The notes under the pieces: model-generated | What the model was told of the DNA's origin: nothing | Databases searched by the model: none | What the model saw: the letters and a program-made list of their open reading frames with translations, nothing else | Shown here: positions 1 through 13,176 of the stretch, one piece after another | Position numbering within the stretch: the first letter of the stretch is position 1 | Layout of the letters: each line of letters begins with the position of its first letter | Program-made: the position numbers and the translations under genes | DNA from: Diphasiastrum complanatum | Taxonomy: Eukaryota > Streptophyta > Lycopodiopsida > Lycopodiales > Lycopodiaceae | Length of the DNA: 64,000 bases | Direction of reading: 5' to 3' | Assembly: GCA_029204225.1 (NCBI GenBank) | Contig: CM055096.1 | Coordinates: 627,001 to 691,000 of the forward strand

Positions 1-1176
1 GTGAGTTGTAGGTGGAAAGATGTGGGAAGAGGAAGCCATTCTCGATTCAACCTTCCTCACAGCCAACGCATACAACATACTACTAGCAAAGGGAAGGGAT
101 GACCATCTCTGCCTGCCTTATGTTACTTACTCAGAACAGCCAGCCAGGAGCATAGAATGTACATTGCAGATGTGCCATAGACATCGAGCGCACTTCTGCT
201 TCTTCTTTTTCCTCTCATCAGAACTCAAAATGCTATTTCTCGGCGTCTTAATCCAATGTTGTCACCGTACCTACCGTACGCATTGTTCCGTGCGAGTATT
301 TGAGTTTTATCAAAGCTGTAAGACTGTCTTGTAAATTGGGTATAGGAAGGGAAGGCTTCCTTCCGTACTACGCTTGAGGGCCTGGGTTCTCATGTCACAC
401 CTAGGGAAGCCCCAAAGGGTTAAGAGTTCGTTTTTTAAGTTTTAGGTACTAAGCTTGAGGACCTGGGTTCTTAAATGTAGGGAAGCACAGCAGAAATTGC
501 ACAATGCAAATGTTTTGTTTTTAGTTGTCTATTTTTTACTATAAGTAAGGCATATGTGGGCATGGGCATGGGCATGATGCCTCAAGTTGCCCTATGCAAG
601 GAGATTTTGATATTTAGAATCTTTTGGAACACAAGTCATATCGAGGTGGAGTGAATTGAAAGTTACTATGATGACATGAGGATATGCTATTCGTTGTTAT
701 TATTGGACACATGAGAGAATAGGTTTGTTATTTAGTGAAATAGCATAAGCGCAAGCTAAAAAGAAAAGGGTTGATAGTTACTAGTAATATGTTATTATTT
801 GAAATAGCATAATGAATCTATGTTGACCCATGTAATGGGCAATCAGTGGATGCTTGAAGTAGATGTCTTAAATCCTACATATGGACAAATCATATCTCAT
901 GTTGAAAGTAGATGTCTTTTAAGTCTTTCTTTTTTTTTCATACATCATGTTAGGCACTATTGTCGTTACACACTGGTCAAGATTCAAGCCTGCACTTTTC
1001 TGGTGGCAATCAACAACTCTACCATACACCCCACTGCGATGGACATGTCTTTAAAGTCTTACAAAGATTCACATAGCTTGAAAGAGGGAGACATTTTTTA
1101 TGCTTTATGAAACAATGACAACTACAATTGACCTACTATGCATGATTACTTACAAAGATGACAACGGAAGGGTAGA

Positions 1177-1178
<2 letters not shown>
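1..1178. other. No recognisable gene
   Basis: AT-rich DNA with only short open frames lacking a recognisable domain. A degenerate direct repeat (about 27 bp, around 368-394 and 447-473, core CTTGAGGGCCTGGGTTCT) is the only visible structure. Confidence 0.6.

Positions 1179-1248
<70 letters not shown>
1179..1248. repeat. (CT)n(CA)n compound microsatellite
   Basis: (CT)23 at 1179-1224 runs directly into (CA)12 at 1225-1248. The overlapping open frames rich in Ser-Leu or Arg-Glu are artefacts of this repeat. Confidence 0.95.
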
Positions 1249-2480
<1,232 letters not shown>

Positions 2481-2524
2481 GCGAGTTGAGGCGAGGTTGT
2501 TGCTCCCAGTGACGATCCCCATAT

Positions 2525-3115
2525 TGTGAAGATTTTATTATCACTAAGATCCGAAATCATTTCTTGATCTTTGGTTATGAAGACAACACAATTAGCACCA
2601 TTGGCAACGTAGGAAATCAACATTTACTTGATGAAAGAGATGCAAACTCAACAAGATCTTGATCAAACATCAAATATATGATAAAATAAAGTTGTTGTCC
2701 ATACAATAACAGTGAGGTACTATATTTCACACGTGTGGATCCAATACATACTATAAAATTGCATTCTACACACAAGATTGCAAGATATCATCACTATAGT
2801 GCACCAATGGATAGATGAACCCAATGTATAAGCATGAAATGAGATAAGAGAGAGAATCATATTCTCCCACGCTTTTACACTATTCATAACAGATCTATGC
2901 CCTATTTTGAATGTGATCTCCTTCCATAGAAACTTCTAGATCTTGCCACAATATATCATCAACACTTAATCACTCGGCCATGAATGAATGACATAATGAA
3001 CCTCCATTAGCTTCATTTCCATCAGCAAAATCAGCCAAGAATGCCAGTATAACTCCAACAATAAGATCTTGCAAGACAATGTAGCTAGTTTATCCATATT
3101 TTGACAATTTGCACA
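2525..3115 (-). mobile_element. Probable solo or remnant LTR, related to 13177-13823
   Basis: Read on the minus strand it begins TGTGCAAATTGTCAAAA and ends TTCACA, giving TG..CA termini. It shares order and short matches with the better-defined LTR at 13177-13823: the TTGTCAA start, a CACACGTGTG box (about 2728-2737), a CTCCCAC stretch and a TTGATCTTT near the end. No primer-binding site or coding sequence adjoins it, so it is either solo or truncated. Boundaries are approximate. Confidence 0.5.
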
Positions 3116-3697
3116 CATTCACATGAAATAGCTTAAACATGAGATAGATCAAGTAGAGTAAGAAAAATGCTTCCTTGCTATTCTTATGACCTTAATTGAA
3201 TCTTCAAACACCTACAAAATAGATCCAAAACATCTTTGCCACTTGACTCTCCTTTGATGCTCTTGACTAGCTCCAAATTGCCGATTTTTCTTTTGTGTTG
3301 TTGAAGCCCTTTGAGATCAACCTCTTGATCTTCCACTTGACCATCAAAGCCATTGACTAAGACCTATTTTCCAGATCCATTAGTTGTTGGAAAACCATGA
3401 GAGCCAGTATCCACTTGCATAGCATCATCTACACAAGAAGATTTTCCAAAACATGTCAGTAAAGCAAAGTGAGTCCCTTTCACTTGCAAGAGCACTAAAA
3501 CTCATGTATATATCAACCATACAAGTACATTCACGTGTGGAGACCTTAGTACGAAAAAAACTAAGTATGAAAATGCCTTCCTCTTGGGTAGGGATAGAAT
3601 CAAACATCCAAAACTTGAGTAGAGAGAGAAGATCAAGATTTGCCAAAATAGTGTAGAAATCTCATACTTCCAAAACCTTAATTACAAATGAACTAAG
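3116..3697. other. No recognisable gene
   Basis: Between the LTR-like sequence and the copia remnant. Short open frames (3425-3656, both strands) show no domain. This is where the copia reverse transcriptase would be expected on the minus strand, but no RT motif is visible. Confidence 0.5.
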
Positions 3698-6600
3698 TCA
3701 CATACAAGTAAGCCTAGGTGGATTTTGTCTTTCCCTTGAGGATCTTCTTAGAACTTGACTTGGAGAGGCATCTCCACCATCACCATCCAAAGAACCATCC
3801 TCATCACCATCAAAAATGTTAGATTTATCAACATCAACAACATCAAGTTTATTTGCATTCTCCTCTTCAAAGACAACATCCTTAGAATTGTGAACTTTCT
3901 TTGACTTAGGAATGTAAACCCTATAAGCTTTTCTTACTTCACTATATCCAACAAATATTCCCTTCAAGAATCCAAAAGATTGTAGGGTCGAAGATCTCAC
4001 GTAGTATAGTCCTCCCACCTGTCAACAAGGGTTAGATCACTGGATAGGTACCTAACTATGCATAGATGCTACTTTTAGATAGTTTCCTACTTTCTCCCTT
4101 ACTTCTACTCACCACTAACACTATTCTCTTTTAGCTCTACTCCTCTACACTAACATTCATCATGATTTGGGTGAAGGGAAGGGATAGAAAAGAAGAGATT
4201 GAGAAGAGAAGAGAGAAAGAGAGAAAGATAGAGAGTGAGGGCGGAGGTCAGCTCAAATGCTCCTTATGCTTGCTAATGGAAAAGCATTCACTATGGCAAA
4301 CAATAAACATAAAAATAGAAAGCAATGGAAAACACAATAAAGAGCATTAGCAAGTAGTGAATAGCAAATGAGGATGCTTCTCTTCCAAAAATGGTAGAGT
4401 TTCTTCTTTTTCATTAAGCATGAAAAATAGTGTACAAATGGTGTCTTTTTATAAAATGGGGAAGGCCCTGCCCCCCAATCCTATTGGCTAATATTCACAA
4501 TGATCCTATCCATTCATATTGGACCCAACTTGATCCAAGGGTCCACAAAAAGTACATTAGAAATCACAAGATTCATGTGAGTCCCAATTTGGACCCAACT
4601 CTAAAAAGTGATCTCTAAGTTTAAACATGACATTGGCCTCTAGTTTTATTTTAATTCCAAGGCCCAAGTCATGTTTATTTTATTTACAACTTTATTTGCG
4701 TGCTCATTGGGCCATGGGCTTATACACGCAGGATGCCATGCCCTCGCAACACATTTCATTGGATGATTTTATTTATTTACACTTTGTTGGGAATACCCCC
4801 AACATAGAAAGTACCACCAAATATCTTCAAATGCTCCATCCTTGGCTTCTTACCAAGAAAAACTTCAAATGAACTCTTACCATCAAAGTCTTCCTTTCTT
4901 CCACACCATGTAGAACCTGTGAAGTTTAAAAGCTCCCTCTTGATCCCATGTGCCACACAAATCTTTTTGAACTTTGTTGATAGGTTTTCATTTGCCAAAC
5001 TTAAGTACTTGATCTTCATGTTGAATTGACTCTCCACAAAATCTTGAACTTGAGAAAGACATCAATTTCATCCTCACAATTTAGAAGATAAGTCCAACAA
5101 TATCTACTAAAGTCATCAATGCAAGCCACAAACATCTTTGCTCCTCCAAAACTCAAAGAACTAGTACAATGCAAATCCAAATGTACTAAATAAAAATGCA
5201 TCTTAGATCCTGAGCTAGATCTAGAATAAGAAAACTTTTGTGACTTTGACATTGAACAAAGCTCACATACTTGCTTCTTTGCCTTCAAACCACCATGGCT
5301 AGAACCAACAAATCCATCAAGTTTGTAGAGCTCACCTTGCCTCTTGCCTTGAGCAATCAAGACTCCACTCATTTTGACCAAACAAGAATCACCAACAAAT
5401 TTCACTTCGAGCCCTTTGCCAACCATTTGACACACACTAAGAACATTCTTAGTAATGGAAGGTGTGAACAAAACATTCCTCAAATGAACATTCCTATTTG
5501 TAGATGAGAGAAAAATAGGAATAGTACCAATGCCCTTGATAACAACTTTACCACCATTGGCCATGTTGATGACCTTATTTTCTTCTTCATAAGACACCAA
5601 AGAAGTGAAGTACTCTTTGTGACATGTCATATGAAAGTTTGCTCCACTACCAATCCACCATGGATCAATATCTCCATCACTGGTTAGCAAACAAGAAGAC
5701 ATCAAAAACATATCATCATTTGAGTTTTGATCACCAATACCATCCTTATCAAAAGTGAAATTGCCTTGTTTTTCTTCTTGATCTCTCTTCTTCTTGTAGC
5801 AATCACTAGCAAAATGCCTCTTGATGCCACAATAGAAGCACTTCAATTTAGACCTATTTTTTTTCTTATCAAAAAAAGAAGACTCACCATGATCTTGTCC
5901 TTTAGACCACTTGCTCTTCCCTTTGCCCTTGAATTTGCCTTCAATGAACATCGCCTCTTCTCCATCATGAGATCTCAATGTTGTCCACCTCTTGCTTGAA
6001 GCCTATACTCTTTATTCACCAACACTTCTTGCAAATCCACAATGCTTGGCAAAGCCTTTTGTATTGAAAAGCTTTGAACAAGTTTAGCATGCTCACTCAT
6101 CCAACAATCCATAAAGTACAACTTGCACAAGTTCCACTTACTTAATATTATCATCAATGCATGCTAGCTCATCATTAAGTGCTTTAACTCTCAATACAAA
6201 GGCATGAGCACTCTCTTCCTTCTTTTGAAAACTTTGAAAGATTTGTTTTCTTAGGGTTAGTAACCTAGATATAGACTTGGATTCATAAAGCTTCCTCAAA
6301 GCTTCCCAAGCCTCCAAAGATGATGTGCACTTACCAATCTCCTTGAGTAGCTCATTGGTAGCATTCATCTTGATCATGTGTGGAGCTCTTTTATCTCTCT
6401 TGTCATACCTCATTTGCTCTTGTTGTACCAAGGGTATTCCTCCACACCTACAACAATGTCCAACAACTCATGCATCTCAAGAAATGATTCCATTCTCACA
6501 TTCCATGTAGAGTAGTTTAATGTGGCAAGCCTATCATTGCTTTCCAACATGAATCCACTTGATGTAGCCATGTTGCAATGACCTGATCCTCTCTTTCAAC

Positions 6601-6911
6601 CTGTTCCAATGCACAAAGAATTCTTTTGAATAACAACAAATGTTTTCAAAAAGAAATCACAAAGATATGGAACCTCTCAATTCCCTTCTAGCACTATAAC
6701 TAGCAAATCAACACATAGAATGAAAAAATCTCGATCAACCTATGATCCACCCACAATCTAATGAATCTTGCCACTTCCTAAGATTGAAACACACTATTTT
6801 GAAGTCCAAAAACTCCAAAAAAATAGAGATCCAAACAAAATTAGGGTTTTGACAAAATCACAAAAAATTGAATCTTCCAAATTCTACATGCAATTGTCAA
6901 AAACTTGATAT
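3698..6911 (-). pseudogene. Degenerate Ty1/copia element, minus strand (5'UTR, gag, protease, partial integrase)
   Basis: Reading right to left, an untranslated leader (6911-6572) aligns with the leader of the plus-strand copy at about 9250-9588. Gag begins with ATG at 6571-6569 and is shifted once near 6436 and again near 6150. A zinc knuckle of spacing CX2CX4HX4C (CFYCGIKRHFASDC) follows in the 5978-5016 frame. The protease motif reads WWIGSGA, so the usual catalytic Asp of WWIDSGA is Gly. Integrase starts (IDDFSRYCW) and is broken near 4804 by a 785-bp block. It resumes at 4018 (GIFVGYSE, then a Ser-Arg-rich linker). RT and RNase H are absent. It is a decayed copy, with inactivating changes in every domain. 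Confidence 0.85.
4020..4804 (-). mobile_element. 785-bp TG..CA block (solo-LTR-like) inside the copia integrase
   Basis: On the minus strand it starts TGTTGGGGGTATTCCC (a palindromic start, TGTTGGG..CCCAACA) and ends TTGACA. A diverged relative lies at 10915-11714 on the plus strand; the two match at both ends and in interior stretches. It splits the integrase frame after FYV. No 5-bp target duplication is obvious at the TG..CA limits. CCACC occurs at 4015-4019 and 4814-4818, so the true right limit could be 4813. A solo LTR is the likeliest reading. Confidence 0.6.
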
Positions 6912-8319
6912 TTCCACTTCTTGTACCAGCAGAGTACCACGTACAAGGTATGGATTAACTTGAACTCGATGGTCACTGTCGACATTATGTCTAGTGACCG
7001 CCAGCCCATCTCTCATCGTCAGGCAAAAGCCTTGATAAAGCCTTTTGTAACCCAGACTTCACCTGAAATTCCAATCCAAACTAACAATGGATACCTGATA
7101 GAGGCCATCACGGACCCCATCATTCAGGCGGTCGTGCATCTGTTGAACAAATGTTTTGTTGTTTCAACATTTCACAAGGACAGAATCCAGTCCAAGCTGC
7201 TTAGTCAGATTGTGGAGTCCTTCTTGGGATTCCCTAGCCCCACAGTCGTGCCATACGATTGGCATGTCTTTCTCATCCACGAATTAACAATCTCCATCAA
7301 ACCAAACACTCGTGACCGTATCGCAGCGGGTCCTCTGCTGTTGTGTAACTTTGCCTGTGCACTTCTCGAGGCAAAAGTGCGCGGCTTCTGTCATTCCAGC
7401 CTTTTATCATCCACTGTGCCACACACTAACCTCTATCCTCCATCCACCGCATCCACGTCCTTCCAACCTATAGTCAATGACACAACGACCAACAAAAGAA
7501 TGCTTGGTGTTGCCTCCTCCTCCTCATCTCCACCTGCTATCAGACGTCGTACCACCACCATCACACCAAAACAGTTCCGGCTTCTACCACCGTCACTTCC
7601 TCTTTTGTACAACCCCCTACCACTATGTCTGTTGTCTTTCCTCTTCCTTCTGTTCCACCCACAACTGCTGCTTCTGTTTCCATTCCCATCTCCTCTATGG
7701 ATACTACTTCTCCCTCTGTTCCATCTTCTACCACCCTTTCCATTACTATCGCATCCTCCATTACCCCTGTTTCCACCGCTGTCCTTCTCCAGTTCAACCC
7801 TACTGATTTACAGTTGTCTCCGGACACTCTAGCATGGATGCAGGTCATAAACTTTTTACCGCCACGCCAGGCCACTTCAGCTCCATCTTCTCCTTCAGTC
7901 CTCCACACCACCCTATAGTTTCTCTCTATACCCTCCATTCTCTCTTTTGGACAAGTTCTCCCCATCCCTATCTCCACTTCTATTCCACCCACACCACCCA
8001 CTTCTCCATCAAAGGCTGTCGAGGGCGACCGACTGTTGCCTGATGACACATTTGTACAAACTGCTTTTATTCCATCGCTAGATCGGACAGATCCCACCGC
8101 ACCAGATGACAAGAGATCACCAGAGAAACTCATAGAGGAGGAGGACGACGCACATAGTCTCCTCGTGTAATTTTCATCTTTTTAATGAATTGATCAAAAT
8201 TTTCTTTTCTTTTATTTTGCACCCGTTCAGTTTTGATTCTCCTCCAACTGTTTTAAAGCTATCATTCACTCTTGGAGGCTATCGTTGTCATCCATATGTT
8301 CGTCATTGACAAGGAGGAA
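6912..8319 (+). pseudogene. Unrecognised repeated protein family, 3' end next to an LTR
   Basis: An open frame from about 6921 encodes a conserved-looking segment (HRQAKALIKPF, then NGYLIEAITDPIIQA, KDRIQSKLLSQIVES, and VPYDWHVFLIHELTISIKPNT) followed by a Pro/Ser/Thr-rich stretch that drifts between frames. An acidic end (EEEDDAHSLLV, stop near 8170) closes it. A second copy on the minus strand at 63995-63660 matches it over about 100 residues, so this was a real protein spread by a mobile element. Its left limit abuts the truncated leader of the minus-strand copia (6911). Its right limit meets an LTR start preceded by a purine-rich AAGGAGGAA. I do not recognise the family; an accessory or gag-like protein of an LTR element is one possibility (inference). 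Confidence 0.55.
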
Positions 8320-8986
8320 TGTTGGAATTTCAAACTCAATGGGTAGTATGGGATGCATGTGAGAGATTTCAACAAGTTTAGTCATATTTTGGTAACTTGT
8401 CAATTGAGGCCAAAACTCATTGTAGACTTAGAGATAAACTTTTTGAAGTTATATTAGTTTAAAATACATTCAATAAACACTTTTTGAAAGTGTGGGAAAG
8501 TTGGTAGTCGAGTTTGAGAGAGATTCAAATATTGAATCTAGTCCCAAAATAGTAGGGTTTTTACATTTTGGAGGGAAAGCCAAGTGGCCAAATAGGGTTT
8601 GGACCTGTTATATATTGTTGTTACTCATGGAGAAAGGGATCTTCTCTCTTCTCTCTCTCATTTCATCATTATTCATGGTTCTCTTTGGGTTCTACTACTC
8701 ATTGGTGCACTCTCATGACGTTATCTTGCAAACCTATGTGTAGAATGATCATTTATTGTTATTTTTGGTTCCACACATGTAAAATACTGTAGGGTACTGT
8801 ACTTGTACGGAAAAAAACCATATTATATATTTTGGTTCATGTTTGATCAGTATCTCTTAGAGTTTGCATCTCATTTCATTTGTAGATGCTGATTTTTCTA
8901 CATTGGCAGGATTGTTGGTTTGCTCTTTTTTGTAACCAAAGATCAGGGACATGGATTGGATCTTGAATGATATGAAATCCTTCACA
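8320..8986 (+). mobile_element. LTR (667 bp) of a copia element
   Basis: It begins TGTTGGAATTTC and ends CCTTCACA, immediately before a TGGTATCAAAGC primer site. The purine tract AAGGAGGAA lies just upstream, as expected before a 3' LTR, so this LTR may be shared by two tandem elements. A TATATATT box near 8609-8620 could be its promoter. Confidence 0.75.
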
Positions 8987-8998
8987 TGGTATCAAAGC
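8987..8998 (+). other. Primer-binding site (initiator-Met tRNA type)
   Basis: TGGTATCAAAGC directly follows the LTR end and matches the standard copia site TGGTATCAGAGC at 11 of 12 positions. Confidence 0.85.
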
Positions 8999-10481
8999 TC
9001 TTTTGTTTCAGGTTATGATAGGATCAACCACATTTAGCAAGGATTTGGAGGAGTTACCAATGCTAGAGCATGCTAGATTGATTTCTACTCAAAAATCAAC
9101 ATTTTTGCATGTGTAGAATTGATCTTCTGTAGGTCAAAACTCAATATAGGGTTATATACTTGATCAATTCCAATTTCACACTTGGTTTACTGGAATTAGC
9201 CGATTTTTGGTGCATTAGGAAGGTCTCATTGAAGGCTACAAGATGATATATCAAGTTTTTAAAAATTGCATGCAGAATTTGAGATATTCAATTTTTTGTG
9301 ATTTTGTCAAAACCCTAATTTTGCTTGGATCTCTAGTTTGTGAGGTTACTGAACTTCATTTGAGTGTTTTTCACTATTATTAAGTGGCAAGCATCATTAG
9401 ATTGAGGGTAGATCATAGGTTGATCAAGATTTAACTATTCTATGTGTTAATTTTCTAGTTAGAAGTGCTAGAAGAGATTTGAGAGGTTCCATATCTCTGT
9501 GATTTCTTCTTGAGTTCATTTGTTGACATTCAAGAGAGTGATTTGTGCATTGGAACAGGTTGAAAGAAGAAGATCGGGTCATTGCAACATGGCTACAAGT
9601 GGTAGATTCATGCTGGAAGACAATAATAGGCTTACCTCAAGTAACTATTCATTGTGGAAAGTGAGGATGGAATCACTTCTTGAGATGAATGATGTTTTGG
9701 ATATTGTTGTAGGTTTGGAAGAGAGACCAACAACTCAACAAGATCAAATGAGGTATGATAAGAGGGCCAAAAGGGCTCTACATTTGATTAAGATGAATGT
9801 TACCAATGAACATCTCAAGGAGATTGGTAAGTGCACATCATCTTTGGAGGCTTGGAAAGCTTTGAAGAAGCTTTAGGAATCCAAGTCTACATCAAGAGTG
9901 CTTACTCTTAGGAGGAAAATCTTTCAAAGTTTTCAAAAGAAAGAAAGAGTACTCATGCTTTTGTTTTGAGGGTTAAAGCATTCAAAAATGAGTTAGCATG
10001 TATTGATGAAAGCATTAAGGAGGGAATTTGTTCAAGTTATACTTAATGGCTTGTTGGATGATCATGCTAATTTTGCTATTCAAAAGACTTTGCCAAGTAT
10101 TGTGGATTTGCCAGAGATCTTGGTGAATGAGGAGTATAGGCTTCAATCAAGAGGAGGTGGATCTACATCGACATCTCAATATGAAGAGGAGGCTATGTTC
10201 ATCAAAGGCAAGTTCAAGGGCAAAGGCAAAGACAAGTGGTCTAAAGGGCAAGATCAAGGTGAGACTTCCTCTTTTGGAAAAAAGAAAGATAAGTCTAAGT
10301 TGAAATGCTTTTATTGTGGAATCAAGGGAGATTTTGCTGAAGAAGCAAAGAGATGAAAGTAGCAAGCAAATCAAATTTACTACTAATGATGAAAATCTAG
10401 GTGGTGGTAATTCTCTTTTGATGTGTTCTTCAAGTCCAATATCAAGTGAAGGTGACAAATATTCATGGTGGATTAATAGTC
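8999..10481 (+). pseudogene. Truncated copia gag-protease fragment, plus strand
   Basis: The leader to 9588 aligns with that of the minus-strand copy at 6911-6572. Gag starts at the ATG at 9589 (MATSGRFMLE) and runs to a stop at 9874-9876, where KLYES in relatives reads KL-stop-ES. A frame change near 9950 leads to the frame from 10003. The zinc knuckle is damaged (CFYCGIKGDFAEE: His replaced, last Cys lost). After another shift the sequence reaches WWINS, the protease site, and ends abruptly near 10481. Everything downstream of protease is missing. It is the same family as the copy at 3698-6911 but in opposite orientation. Confidence 0.8.
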
Positions 10482-10914
10482 TCATTCAGTTTTCACAACA
10501 ATTTCTTACATGCCCAGATCCAATAGTCTGCCCAGTCACAACATACGCCCGAGACTTAGAATATCTGATGGGCGTCCCCACCAAATGGGATGATTTTTTG
10601 CTAGCCATTTGTTTTGATCCCAATACTGCCCTAGTCTCAAAAAATTGAAGACCAACTACAAGTGGCACGAGTGTATTATAGAGCGGCTTTACTCGACGAT
10701 TCCTGGCCAAGCAAATTATAGCAATGGATCGACCAAGCATGGCTTACAAGTGTACATAAGTTGTTCCATCTTTAGAAACCCAAGAAAAAGCTAGCATGAC
10801 TGGAATTCATGGAAGACGTCACTAGATATCTCATCCACCAGAAGCACACTAGGCGAACCTTATACTAAACTGTCAGAGTGCTAAGGGACCGGCACTACTT
10901 CAGGTCGTGGGTCC
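10482..10914 (+). other. Unidentified inserted block
   Basis: Sequence unrelated to copia between the protease breakpoint and the next LTR-like block. An open frame to about 10648 (TTYARDLEYLMGVPTKWDDF) looks coding but is unrecognised. It has stops afterwards. Confidence 0.35.
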
Positions 10915-11714
10915 TGTTGGGGGTATTCCCAACATATTGTAAATAAATAAAATCGGAAAGTAGAAATATTTGTGAGGGTCGTGGCATCTTGCATGTATAA
11001 GCCCATGGCCCAATGAGCATGCAAGTGAAGTTGTAAATAGAATAAAATACTTGGGCCTTATTGTTAGTTAAATAAAACTTGAGGCCACAATGTCAAGTTA
11101 ATAAACTTAGTCTAAACTTACAAAGTTGGGTCCAATGTGAAACTCACATGTATCATGTGATTTCTAATGTACTTTTTTAAGACCCTTGGATTAGATTGGA
11201 CCCAAGGTGAATGGTGAAGATTAGAACTCATATTTTTAGAAGTAGCCAATAGGATTTTGGGGCAAGGGCCTTCTCCATTGATAGAAAGGCACCACTTGTA
11301 CCATATTTCCATGCTTAATGAGAAGGAGGAAACTCTACCATTTTGGAGAGAAGCATCCTCATTTGCCATTCACTACTTGCTAATGCCATTTGTGCATGTT
11401 TGCTACTTTGCTTTCTAGTTTACATGCTTTTTGGTTTCCATTGTAACGTTTCTCCATTAGTGAGCATAATGAGCAAATGAGCTAACTTTCACTCTCAATT
11501 TCATTCTCTACCTCTTGCTCTACTACTTCTATCTTTCAATCCCCTTCTCTTCTCTTCTTCTCTCCCTCTTTCACTCTAAATCATGACTAGTATGTGGTTA
11601 GTGTAGGGGGGTGTAGTGTTAAAGGTGGTACTGTTAATGTAAAGGGTAGAAAGCAACTAAAAGTAGCATCTTAGCATAGTTAGAACCTATCCAGTGAACT
11701 AACCCTCTTTGACA
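10915..11714 (+). mobile_element. 800-bp TG..CA block (solo-LTR-like), relative of 4020-4804
   Basis: It starts TGTTGGGGGTATTCCC and ends CCTCTTTGACA. Interior stretches such as CAATAGGATTTTGGGGCAAGG and AAAAGTAGCATC recur in the 4020-4804 block. No primer-binding site follows and no matching flanking duplication was found. Confidence 0.6.
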
Positions 11715-12124
11715 GGCGGAAGGGCTGCTCACCGACTAAATCTACACCCTACACACACTCAAAACATTTGAGAATAAGCCTTACTGTACTTGAATCAAGC
11801 TTTAAATCATCTATACGATTGATCTAGACCAAGAACAAATCAAAGGAATAGAAACAATGCATTAGAAAGCTTGAAAAATGCACTATCTTGACTAGTTTTG
11901 GGTGTATGAAGCATAAAATGTACCAAACTGAATTTTATTGTCCAAAATAGGTTCTGTACGCCCCCCACATGTGGAAAGTACACTTGCAGCCCACAACAAA
12001 ATTTTCTACAAATATATTGATTTTATCTATCCATTTAAACTCGCTACCTCAAGATTAGCTAGTTTCCAAAAACTTGCCAATTTGGGTATAGTTTAGATCA
12101 TTGCCATAAATGTTCTTGTACTTG
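11715..12124. other. AT-rich DNA, no gene; leader side of a minus-strand LTR element
   Basis: No coding potential recognised. It adjoins a minus-strand primer site and so may be leftover leader sequence of that element. Confidence 0.45.
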
Positions 12125-12136
12125 GCTCTAATACCA
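12125..12136 (-). other. Primer-binding site, minus strand
   Basis: The reverse complement reads TGGTATTAGAGC, one mismatch from the copia consensus, directly after an LTR ending TTTCACA on the minus strand. Confidence 0.75.
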
Positions 12137-12974
12137 TGTGAAAGTACAACAAAAAGGACCAAGAATGGATCTAAATCAGATCCACAAGAGTGATTGGGTG
12201 TTAGATTAGATTGATCTACCAATCTACATAAGATTAGATAACATTAGATCAAATCTACATCAACAAATCTAACAAGAACAATCAAATATGATCAAAACTA
12301 ATGCTTGCTGGTTTTACACATGTGAAAACCTATCAGAGTACAGACAACTAGCAGAGAATGAAGTACACTAATCTTAGAAACCAATAGATGCATAAAATCA
12401 CAAGACAAATAGAGAGATAACTCAAGAAATGCTCCAAAATCAAGATTTAGCTTGCTTGTTGATTATGGCCAAATGAGGCTCTATATATACACAAGAGTTG
12501 CTCCTGACTCAGCTGATTTGGCATGCGTGAGAGTGCCTAGTCTTCATAGGATCCACCAATAATCATCAATATGGCACATGGTCCAAGATTCCTAACTTAT
12601 AGCCACCTCCCTTGATTTGAGGCAATTTTCCTAATTTATAGGGATTTGCACAAATATCTACTACAAGTGGGATCTCACCTACTACTGATGTTTTCACACA
12701 TGTGAGCAGTCCTACACATGTGTGAGATCACTCCTACCCATGTGAAATAGCTTTTCCTAGCAATAAAATGATGCCAAGTGGCATATAGCTAGAAAACTAG
12801 ATTTTGGCCATTTTAGCCACTAGATCTCAAATAAAATGATATGTACAACCTATATGACTAAAAAATGACAAGTGCATTTATTTCACACGTGGGAACATGC
12901 TCCACACATGTGCATTTATGATATGTACATAGATTTGGTCTAGATCAAGCATGATTTTGACAATTTATCAAATT
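12137..12974 (-). mobile_element. LTR of a minus-strand copia-type element
   Basis: The minus-strand end is fixed by the adjoining primer site. The start is approximate, near a TTTGATAAATTGTCAAAATC stretch that resembles the start of 13177-13823. A TATATATAG box lies at about 12481-12489 on the minus strand. It carries several CACATGTG palindromes (near 12317, 12697 and 12715), one within a longer palindrome at 12310-12330. No coding sequence of the element remains. Confidence 0.55.
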
Positions 12975-13164
12975 TAACAAGTAGGGAAGGAAATCAACCT
13001 ACTACAAATATTTTGACCTAAATTGAGCTTTGGATCACAAAGATCCCTTTTCTACACTTGAAAATGCTGGATTTTGACAAGGAATCAATATAGCACACTC
13101 TAGAATTGATGGTGCCTCCAAATCACTCACTAGAATTGGCTTTTTCTCCAAATATTAAAGCAAA
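12975..13164 (-). other. Residual element DNA between two minus-strand LTRs
   Basis: Non-coding. It lies downstream (minus strand) of the primer site at 13165-13176 and ends at the next LTR. This suggests two related elements in tandem or nested, with internal regions almost wholly deleted. Confidence 0.4.
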
Positions 13165-13176
13165 GCTCTGATACCA
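13165..13176 (-). other. Primer-binding site, minus strand
   Basis: The reverse complement is a perfect TGGTATCAGAGC immediately after the LTR end TTTTTTCACA. Confidence 0.85.

Noticed and set aside
7561-8133. 190-codon minus-strand ORF
   Set aside because: Antisense shadow of the Pro/Ser/Thr-rich plus-strand frame, whose family membership is supported by the second copy at the right edge.
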